The position numbers and the translations under genes are program-made. From assembly GCA_027924585.1 (NCBI GenBank), contig BSBM01000442.1, positions 3,596,001 through 3,660,000 of the forward strand: a stretch of 64,000 bases of DNA. The letters run 5' to 3'. Each line of letters opens with the position of its first letter. Positions within the stretch are counted from its first letter, which is position 1. The notes under the pieces were generated by a model. The model was not told the origin of the DNA and did not search any database. It saw only the letters and a list, made by a program, of their open reading frames with translations. The stretch comes from Larix kaempferi. Lineage: Eukaryota; Streptophyta; Pinopsida; Pinales; Pinaceae. Below, piece after piece: positions 55,542 to 64,000 of the stretch.

Positions 55542-55861
55542 ATATCGACTCTTTTGTTCCTTACGTTGGTTTTGATGAATTAACTTTTCCTGTTCGTTGG
55601 TGCTGTGTTGGTTGGATGCATGTCAGGTTGGTCGAGTATTTTGTTCGACGATTTCTTGTCGTCTTGTTTCATTTTGACTATAATTTTTGTGTCGGGTTTC
55701 ATGCTTTGGGTGTTTTTGTCTAGTTTAAGATGATCTTCTACTTGTGTGGATTTTTGTACTGCTCTTGTATATGTTTTTTCTTCTCTTTCTTTATGTATCC
55801 CACCATCTTGCAGCTTGATTTCTGAACATTTTGGCCAAACTATGAAATCGAACTTATTCTC

Positions 55862-56600
55862 CTATATTCTTTGATACTTTCTTGACATGGAATGAAGTTG
55901 ATTCTCATTCTTATATCGCAGTGGTGGAATACCCAACGACTCGTTTCTCACCGGTGCGAGTGTTGGATGTTCTCTGATTTTTCTTTCGAAAATATTTGGA
56001 ATAATGGAGACAAAAAAATAGTGTTGGATTTTCTTCTTGGGGATAACCTCAATCATCCGACATTCTCATGCTTGTAATTCATCATCTGAATTATATCCGA
56101 CTGATGCAGGATTTCCGAGGTGGATCTCTCCTTGTGCGTTAGGCTCAGTATAGTCTTCATTGTTTGTTACTTGATATAATTGTCGAATGTCCATGTCGTC
56201 ATTGATAATTTCTATCCATGGTTGTCCTTGTGAAGGGTGGATGGGCACAATCACTTTCTTCCCATTTCCTTTAATTTTTATTCTATCTTTATCAAGAGAT
56301 ATGGAAGCTTTCATATTCCTTCCCCATGGTCATCCAACTAAGGCAGTAAAGGAACTGGAGCCTTCTTTTGGGTCGATAATTTCAAAGTCAACTTGTGTGG
56401 TTATGCCCATGATGGATGTGTCGACATTTTTCCATACCCCAATTGGTTCGATCAATCCTTGGTCGACTAGTTTGAGATAGATGTTAGACTCATGTAGTTG
56501 TGGTCGACCAAGTTGTTCCCAAGTGTCTCTAGTCATGATATTTGCTTGTGATCCGAAGTCGAGGACGACTTGTCGAACAAAGTATCCTTTAATTTCTAAG
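55862..56600 (-). pseudogene. G aspartic protease
   Basis: Minus strand. LDFGSQANIMTRDTWEQLG gives the active site (Asp in D-F-G-S) near 56510-56570. 56536-56330 and 56314-56066 are one frame separated by a single TAG, continuing with TSIMGITTQVDFEII and KIKGNGKKVIVPIHPSQGQPW. After another stop the frame runs on to 55862. The residues around the active site resemble those of element F (LDLGSDVNIMTK...TWETMG). Confidence 0.75.
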
Positions 56601-56796
56601 TCGACATGTGGGTATGCATCAATTTTATCTCTCTAACTTAGTCGACGGAGATTTTTAGTTTGTTTTCCTTTGACATATTTACTTTTAATGTTGTGTAATA
56701 GGTCTATAAATTTTGTGACAACTTGTTGGTTATTAAATTGAGAAGTTCATTAATATGTCTTTGTCGAAATTCATCATTATCGTCTTGTGATGCTAA

Positions 56797-58103
56797 CTAT
56801 TGAAATATTTTTGCATCATTATTATATAAGTGCTTCTGTGCAATTGGATTAGGATAGTCATCTTTACTTTTGATTTTGCTAATTTGCGGATTATCAACAC
56901 CAATTTTAGTTCCTTGACGAGTTACAATCTGAAGATTCTTAGTTTTAACAATATCAGACTTTGGAACACTAGACAAGATGTTAACATTCATTTTATTAGT
57001 AATTTTTGCAAGTATGGTGGGGCAATCCTCCAAGAAGTGATCACCCACCACACACTTGGTACATAATTTGAGATCTATCTGATCTTTGAAGGGACAGTCT
57101 GCAAAAATATGGTCTTCACTCAGACATGCAAATCATTGCAGTCGTCGACGTGGTCGAGGATATCGATTTCTAGTGTTTTTTCCACGACCTTGAAATCCTC
57201 CTTGTCGATGGAAATTTTCATTTCTTCGATCGTATCGTCGGTCGTTGTTCCTATCATTTCTATCATTCCTCTGGTCAACAACATTGGTTTTATAGGATGC
57301 GTGGTAATTCTATTTATCCTTTATATTTAAGCTACATTCTGTCGTGGAATGAGATTTGACGTTGCATATGGCACACCATCGAGCTTGATCGTTTTTCATG
57401 TTGTAGTGACAATCTTTCGTTGTGTGCGAGTCATGTTCTTGGCATATGTCACAGAAACTTTTTGTTTGTACAAAGCAGACATCTTGTTGGCAGTCATCTT
57501 ATCGGAAATAAACTTTTGTATGGTCTTCTGTTGAACATTTTGTGCACCAAATATCATCTCCTCGCAAACTAACTTTGAGAATATATTTTTGCATACTTTC
57601 CAACTGTTCTTCAATGCGGTGGTCGACAGGTGCTATAGGGTAGTCATCATCCATTTCTCTCTGCATTTCTTTTGTTAAAGCATCTTCATATGTATTAAAA
57701 TCAGTGAAACATATTTGCACTCTAATTTTTTGTATCAGTCTAGCCACGAACCATTGGACCAATAAGGATTCTTCGATGTCGTGCTCGATTTGGCTCAACA
57801 AATATTTAAATCATTTATCGTAGTCCCTAACAGTCTCTGTCGGTTTTTGCGTTGTGGTCTTCAATTTATTGGGAGCTAGATATTTTTCATTTGGTGTCTT
57901 GAATAAAGTCATGAATTGATGTTTGATATGAGATTTTGATGTAGTGGACATCCTTTCTTTAAATGTGATGTACAATGTGAGTGCTCGTTTCTGAAGGGCA
58001 CCCATGAACTGTTCCATTTGTTTAGCTTCATTAGAAATAGAATTGGCTTCCCATATTGATTCTCAAACAAACCAATTCCTTCTTGGGTCTTCATCACCTT
58101 CAT
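56797..58103 (-). pseudogene. G gag with multiple zinc knuckles
   Basis: Minus strand. 58017-57811 and 57801-57499 (one frame, one stop) cover a capsid-type segment (FMGALQKRALTLYITFKERM, VRDYDK, ESLLVQWFVARLIQKI). Knuckles follow: CTKCSTEDHTKVYF near 57550 (last Cys lost), CDICQEHDSHTTKDC near 57455, CAICNVKSHSTTEC near 57375, a partial CLSEDHIFADC near 57110, and CTKCVVGDHFLEDC near 57050. A charged linker (about 57130-57320) separates the first three from the last two, the same 3+2 layout as element F. Confidence 0.75.
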
Positions 58104-58329
58104 AGAAGGGAAGGTGTGCCTTTATGTGTGCCATTTATGCTATGACTTCGAATGCTAAGCTCAAAGGTGGTGACGGTGGATTGCTTCCAACGCCAGAAAT
58201 GCTCGTACACTTGCTTTCGACAAGTACTATCTCTCGATGTGCACTAACAGGTGTTAATGCATGTTCTTCACTTTGAAAAAAAATATGAATGGCTCTGGTC
58301 AGTTCGGCGTCGGTTGCCGGGTGCTGACT

Positions 58330-59640
58330 TTATTCAACAGCTTCTGTTGAAACCCAGGTAAATTTTTGTTCTATCTGAGTTGTACTTCTTTTTGGAGATC
58401 GCAACTTACTTAGCAAATCACTTAATGCTGGAAGTGTCTGGGGGGGTGCTTTCTCACGATCTGAGTAGAGTAGATGAAAATTTTTGTTGGATAACTCGGG
58501 TTGAAAAGTAACCAAATTCCCTTCTCGTGGTCGATGGATCAATAATATATCGACCTTATTACCTTCATTGTTCCATAGAATCCAAATTCCAGTTTGGCTA
58601 GTGTGAATTCCTAAGTCTTCTTCAAAAATTTATTGTACTTGGGCACTCTAAGTTAGCTGTAATGGGGAATGCAGAGTGATAAATTCGAGTATACTCACCC
58701 GGAGAGCTCTGCCATGCTCTATCCATAGTTATTCTTCCATCGATGACAGGTCTTCATAAATGCCCTCGATTTATCGAGCTCGACTCGACTCCGATGGATT
58801 TCCTTCTGCATCTGTCACTATACTTGACTTTTGTTTTTTCTGGAGCGCACTAGCTTTCTCCCTTAATTGCTCGCGCCTCTTCCTCCTATTTTCTCGTTCT
58901 ATCTTCTAAATATCTGGAGTGATTTTATGGATCACTGATCTATCTTTGTCGAATTTTTGGGATTTTTCACTGCTGGCCATATCGTGTTTTCTTCTGTCTA
59001 CCATTATTCATCTATTCTATCAGATCGCGGTTAGCTACCCCTCCATTTACAGCCCGAAGTTCTTTATATAACTCGGGTGATGAAACAATTTATTTGCTGA
59101 GGAAGTGTTCCCACTCTCGCTCTTTCATGAATTTTTCCCACTATTTTTTATTTTCTTCTCAGTTTGTGTTTCAGAGAGGTGGTAACAACAATGGTCGAGG
59201 TTCGACAATATGCGCTTCTCCCTTGTCGATCAAGAATTTAAAAATAAGCGTTGGTAGAGAGAAAATAAATTGCTCGGTAAGGTCGTTATAGAACCTATGC
59301 TTCACGTTATAGACAGAAACTCGCTCCTCGATTGTGCACTCTTCACAGAAATTGTCAACAATTCTTTTGAACCATTTAGATAAATTTGAGTGGCCTCCTC
59401 TGTTTAGTTTTGTTAGCAATTGTCATTCTCTTTCATTTGCTGGTCTTTTCATCCAGAAAATTCTTTAATGCGAATGAAACTGACTCAACGAACTTTTCAT
59501 GTGTTTCAGAAACGAACTTCTCCATTGCTTGAGCGGTAGTCAACTTGTTTCTTCTAGCATAATTTTGCAAGTAGTTTGCTATTTTTCTCTCCCACCATTC
59601 ATTTATCTCATGTTCTGTTATCATTAGATCATGCTCATTA
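58330..59640 (-). pseudogene. G pre-gag ORF
   Basis: Minus strand, beginning within 40 bp of the primer site. 59624-59433 reads MITEHEINEWWERKIANYLQ and EKFVSETHEKFVESVSFALKN. 59419-59171 (shifted) reads GGHSNLSKWFKRIVDNFCEE and RFYNDLTEQFIFSLPTLIFK. Lower-quality charged sequence continues to about 58330 (FHLLYSDREKAPPQ). I do not recognise a domain. Its place before gag matches the pre-gag ORF of element F. Confidence 0.5.
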
Positions 59641-59675
59641 TCGTGCTATGCATGTATCACCGGCAACAGAACCAA

Positions 59676-60026
59676 TGTTGTAGTTAAGTGGATTGCATAG
59701 TTACCAGTGATACATGATATAGAATAAACAAGAAATTAGATAGATATAAACACAAGATAAGTAATGGTGGCAGATCCAACAAGTCCTTTATTACTCAGGA
59801 CAAGTACAGAGATGCATTACAATGCCTCAATGCAACCCTCTATGTATCCATCTCTCCATCCTATATATATAGTTTACAGATAGTTACATAACGACTTGTC
59901 GGTTCACTAACCGACGCGACTAATTGACTCGACATGTAGTAACTGACACAACCTTGTGACATGTTCTCCTAAGTGGTTGAATGGAGGACCTAGTTGGGCG
60001 ACCGACCGACCTAGGCTCCTCCAACA
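59676..60026 (-). repeat. G 5' LTR
   Basis: TGTTGTAGTTAAG...CCTCCAACA, 351 bp. The primer-binding site lies immediately to the left. Confidence 0.9.
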
Positions 60027-60370
60027 GGTGGCCTCTTAGCAGAAATAGTATATGCTGGAAAGAGTGCCTATGGTTGGGTGGAAAATCACTTTTACATAAC
60101 CAGTTGCTTGGTTCTTCCTTGTTTAAAGATAATTATTCTCTTTGTATTTGAATGTGTAATGATTTTATATTATGCCTATGATGAATATGTTGTATATGCA
60201 TGATGTTTGTGTGGGTGGAGTTTATTTCTGCTATGTTTATATTTACGCATATGCACACGGGTTTTAAATGCTTATAAATCTGTAATATGGCCATGGGGAG
60301 AAATTTTGAAGCCCATAATTCATAAATATCCCTTCCATTAGATGGATTGATGGATGGGGGCATTACATAT

Positions 60371-60382
60371 TGGTATCAGAGC
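60371..60382 (+). promoter_or_regulatory. H primer-binding site
   Basis: TGGTATCAGAGC, the initiator-methionine tRNA complement, three bases after the LTR end. Confidence 0.85.
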
Positions 60383-62436
60383 TATTGGTTGCAGCACTAG
60401 GGATGTATGGTCCAGAATCCACAACCATAGGTAGAAAAACCAGAGATGCATAGGAAGTGTTGATAAATGTTCTATGAAAAATTATGGGTTTAATTAACGA
60501 CTATGGTTTTAATGGAGTCCAAGAATTAAATCTGTGTTTTACTAGTAGGAATGGTAGATGGGGTTAAGGAAATTTGGGAAAATTTTCAGAATTCACAAAT
60601 TTAGGAGCAATGGATTTCCGCTTTTTTAAGCAATAGAGATATTTCGTAAATGGAGGAAATAAAAAAATTTAGTTTTATTTATGAAATTGTGAAAATTTGG
60701 GGAAATTTTAGATGGATCCCACCTATTCCATGCAGACATGAGTATGATGTGGACCAACCACATCATAGAGTTGTGCAGATAGCCGATGAGCTAAGTCCAA
60801 CAGTGTATCGATGGTTGCACTTTAGAGTCCCATTTTGGGGTTTACCTTTGGTGCAATGGAGAAGAGTCAATGGGTGTGGTAGAGAGAAGTACACGGGTGC
60901 GATAGATTGTGTTGGAGTTGTTTTAAGGTGCAATGGAGAGAATTCAACAGCTGTGACGACTTGTGTTGGATTTGTTTTAAGGTTGCAGTGGAGAGAAGTT
61001 CACAGACGCAGTGGGGAAGAGTCCGCATGTGAGACATAGAGAAGAACATGGGTGAAACAGATTGCATCAGAGTTATTTTAAATTTGTAGCAGAGGGAGTC
61101 CACGGGAATGATTGAGAGAATTCCATGGGCATGGTGGAGAAGAGTTTGTGGGCGTGGTGGATAGAAGTCTATAGGCTTGACTGATTTCATTGGAGTTGTT
61201 TTAAGGTTGCAACAGAGAGAAGTCCATGGGCATGGTGGAGAGAAGTATTGATGGATCAGGGTCAATAAAGTACCAAGGGTGCTGTATTAGGGGTCTCATT
61301 TTGAGGTTTTCCTTTATGGAATCATGGAGAAAGGATGATATGGAAAAGCTGATAGGAAAGGTCCGATCCAATAACGTCGATTCAAAAAATCTAAAAAGAA
61401 AGTCAAGGCCATAAATGTTTTATCCATAAAAAGAGAATTTTAGCTCGGAATTCGATGAGATAGGAGGCGTTCGGATGCCATTGGTGAAGGCCCAACCTGC
61501 TGCGATATTATAGAAACTTTGAAATTCTGGCTTTTAAAGACTAGTGTCCAGATACCTCATGAGGGCCATGTTTACGAAATTGTTATGGTATGATCATGGA
61601 TAAAAAACATAGATAAATTTGGAATCTTAGGGTCAAATTCTAAAAGGTGTGAAGCTGGGGTGCGAAAGAAGGCCAAAATTCACTATTCCAGAGCACTTTT
61701 TGGGGATTTCGAAAAACTCGTAGGAGGTAAAAGTGACCCTAGATGTCCAAACCAATTTTTTTTTGAACTTGAAATTTTACCTACTCATAAAATCAGACAA
61801 CTTTGGTTAAATGATTTTTTTTTCCAGAAATGCTTAGTTTGGGAGATTACCAATTTTGCTAAAGATTCTAAATCTAGGAAAAAGTGCAAAATTCAAAAGT
61901 AGTCAATTCCAGAATTCTATAGAAGTTGACTGGAGAATTGGATCAAATATCAGAAAGTTACCAAGTGATCCGTTGTTATGTATTAACAGTTCCCGATATA
62001 TTTTTTTTTAGTTCTCGCTAGATTTTCTTCTATAGGTTTTTGAAGTTGGTCTCTGGAGCTAATTGTGACTATAGAAAAAGTGCAGAATTGGGTGAAATCA
62101 ATAGTTTTGGAAGGTTGTAACTTTCAAATCTAATATCAGAATGAACCATAAAGATAAGAATTGGAAAAAATATCCATAGGGGAGCAAGGGTGCACATTCA
62201 TATTCTAAATGGGGAATAATTATATGTTTATGAGATTTGAACAGAAAAGTGCCTATAACCTTGATTTGACAAAAAATGTTAATAGGGGTAGTATCCATAA
62301 TGCATGAAATTTAATTTTGTGAATTTTTACGAATGTGGTGAAGCTAATAAATATTCACTATCATATGAGGAATAGTTAAGGGTTAATATTCAAGTTGGTA
62401 TATTTAGAAATCCTTGGTCTTCGTTAGGCTGAGAAG
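60383..62436 (+). other. H leader with degenerate repeats
   Basis: About 2 kb between primer site and gag. 60840-61245 holds about five diverged copies of a ~80-95 bp unit containing TTGGAGTTGTTTTAAGGTTGCA and GGAGAGAAGTCCATGGGCATGG. The rest shows no gene. Confidence 0.65.
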
Positions 62437-63125
62437 ACCATTATCATGGATGATGCACAGGATAATTATGAAGCTGAAACATATGTCATGGGAGAGAATA
62501 TCTAGGTTGAGAATCTAGATACATAATCCAATGGTCGAAGAAACCAAATAAATCCCATGGACAGTGCAGAAACCATGAGGATCTTGCGAGTGGAATTGAG
62601 AGTTGCAGAGCAAGTAATGAGAGGCCGCTTAGAGCTCAGGAAGAGAAGAACCAACTAAATGCAGCCATGCTTCAAAGATTAACATGCATTCATGATAATA
62701 TTAATCATGTTCAACCCTCGAAAAGTGAGGCAAAGAGTGGGGGTATCTCAAGGAGGAAATCTCACAAGAGGACCCATAGCTTAAGAAAGGTATCTAGAGA
62801 CATGACATAAACTCCAGAAATATATTCTAGTGAGTCATATGACTCTAAGGACTCCATTGAAGGTTAAATCTCTTAATCTCATAGAATTAAGAGGAAGAGT
62901 CCTATTAAGGACAACTTCCATGGAGAATTTCAGAAGGCCAAACCTCCTACTTTTGATGGTGAATCCAAATAAGGTCGGGGAGTTGAGGCTTGGATTCTTG
63001 GGATGATAAAATATTTCCAAGTCCAGGACTACTTAGAGAACATGAAATAAAGGTTGGCCATATTCAATCTGAATGGAAGATCATCTATATGGTGGGTACG
63101 ATTGTGGAAAAAATTGCACAAGTGT
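62437..63125 (+). pseudogene. Element H gag
   Basis: Starts MDDAQDNYEAETYVMGEN. After frame changes it has an RLTCIHDNINH-type stretch, then KPPTFDGESK, RGVEAWILGMIKYFQVQDYLENMK and LAIFNLNGRSSIWWVRLWKKL. This is the capsid core common to plant gypsy gags. Several stops (TAG near 62503, TAA near 62970 and 63050) interrupt it. The match ends near 63125, where unrelated sequence begins. Confidence 0.75.
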
Positions 63126-64000
63126 GCACTCATCCACTTGGTAAGGGGCTAGGCCTTGTAGGATGCAACAAGGACTCAATACTTGGAGCCCTTGTGGTGG
63201 TTGTTGGTTGTCCTCCAAGTGATCCTGCAATAGATTTTTAGTGGAATTCACATAAAGAAAAGAAGCCTGAATAAAATGCAAAATAAAGAGATGGGGGGAG
63301 AATGCAAACTCCAACAACAATCCAAGTTATGCCAAACCACTTTGTATTTCCCAATGGTTAAGCTGTAGAACACCTAGGAGGTGTGGGATTCAAGGGAAGC
63401 CAATAATCTCCCTTAGGGAGGCCTTTTTTGTCCAAACTATATGCTAAGTGAATGGTATAACAACAGAGAGGAACTCTTTCCCCTTGAAGAAAGGTGGCAA
63501 GGGACTTGGGAATGCTTACAAAGGTAGGAAGAGGTGGGATATGAGGAAGATCCAACACAAATCCAGTAGCATAACCTTTCTCTTGATTTATCTATACAAA
63601 AAGCATGCCAATGGATTCCTTATATAGGCCAATAGGTGGCCAACAAACAACTAGATCCAAATGTGAACTCATATCCTCCATGAACTAGTTCCAAGGTACA
63701 CGAAGGGGGTTATTTGTTGCCACCAAGTATGTGAGGAGATTAATTTGGATCCTTGGAGGTGATAGAGAATTCAATGCACCACGGGAAGTAGGTGGTCCTG
63801 TTGTTTTGACAGTAGCGTGTCTATCGAAGGAATATCCACACGAGTATCGCTCGGGCACTGCACTAATAACATGTGTTATAGCATGGGTCAACAATGGTTC
63901 GGCTGCATGACCTCTTGTTTTGAGTGATCTTGGGAATTTTGGACTCATGATGTGTTTTGGATTTGTTGAGGATGCCTTTGGTGACTGCATTCTTTATGTT
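63126..64000. other. Unassigned sequence at right edge
   Basis: Similarity to gag stops at about 63125. I see open frames on the minus strand (63558-63358, 63990-63685) but no recognisable domain. It may be another insertion into H, with its other end outside the window. Confidence 0.35.

Larger units (their letters stand above)
51371..60026 (-). mobile_element. Element G: RT-less LTR element with a large unknown ORF
   Basis: LTRs are 51371-51714 (344 bp) and 59676-60026 (351 bp), with perfect GGTGG duplications. On the minus strand it has a primer site beginning TTGGTTCTGTTGCC left of 59676 and a polypurine tract (TGTGGGGGAGA) right of 51714. Coding order is pre-gag ORF, gag with about five zinc knuckles, protease, then ~3.7 kb of unrecognised coding sequence. 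No reverse transcriptase, RNase H or integrase motif is seen anywhere in its 7.96 kb. It must therefore be mobilised by another element, and element F shares its gag layout. Confidence 0.85.
50275..60367 (+). mobile_element. Element H 5' LTR, split by element G
   Basis: TGTAATACCCCTGG (50275) and GGGGGCATTACA (60367) are LTR ends in the style of Del/Tekay-type gypsy elements. A TGGTATCAGAGC primer site begins at 60371. With G (51371-60026 plus one GGTGG) removed, the LTR is 50275-51370 plus 60032-60367, about 1432 bp. H's body continues to the right. Confidence 0.78.

Noticed and set aside
60133-60363. Minus-strand frame overlapping H LTR end
   Set aside because: It lies within the LTR, is His/Ile-rich and has no domain. 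The LTR explanation suffices.

Overview
This window looks like nuclear DNA from a seed plant with a large, repeat-packed genome. A gymnosperm such as a conifer is my best guess, at moderate to low confidence. The reasons are the dense nesting of old LTR retrotransposons, a plant CACTA transposon, one intron-containing plant membrane-protein gene, and short AT-rich gaps. I see no bacterial or organelle features, no rRNA or tRNA gene, and no CRISPR array.

Layout. 1-1339 is the 3' end of a copia element (tandem repeats, polypurine tract, LTR). 1340-3408 holds more repeats and the end of another LTR. 3409-42440 is a CACTA (En/Spm) transposon whose TNP2 transposase, on the minus strand, has been split twice. 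A tnt1/Tork-like copia (R2, 30159-35099) sits in its middle. A gag-only copia (R1, 3577-29177, perfect 5-bp target duplication) sits nearer its 3' end. R1's left LTR was in turn split by a 21.2-kb insertion (4475-25647) bounded by inverted copies of a ~560-bp sequence. That insertion holds two oppositely oriented halves of a chromovirus (E), a Ty3/gypsy element with an extra ORF before gag (F, 8168-~16480), and a second gypsy (D, 17303-22696). The right part of the CACTA element carries a SET-domain ORF, a spliced plus-strand transposon gene, and two arrays of a palindromic GCACCGGTGC-type motif.

The one clear host gene is a four-exon DUF3537 seven-helix membrane protein (44601-48595, minus strand). 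Its exons join in phase into 468 codons plus a stop. To its right lies the 5' LTR of a gypsy element (H, LTR 50275-51370 continued at 60032-60367, then leader and gag to ~63125). H's LTR is split by element G (51371-60026; 344/351-bp LTRs; GGTGG target duplications). G keeps a pre-gag ORF, a multi-zinc-knuckle gag and a protease. In place of reverse transcriptase and integrase it has a long unidentified ORF ending in a coiled-coil protein.

How it fits together. The nesting gives a relative order: CACTA, then R1 and R2, then the 21-kb insertion into R1, then D and probably F into chromovirus sequence; separately H, then G. F and G appear to belong to one gypsy lineage (pre-gag ORF, five-knuckle gag, similar protease), so G could be a non-autonomous partner of F-like elements. 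In-frame stops in F and G are mostly TAG where CAG is expected, as if CHG-methylated cytosines had decayed. The most unusual items are G's RT-less coding region, the outward-facing inverted ends of the 21-kb insertion, the SET-domain ORF in the CACTA element, and a hammerhead-ribozyme-like core at 17201-17231.
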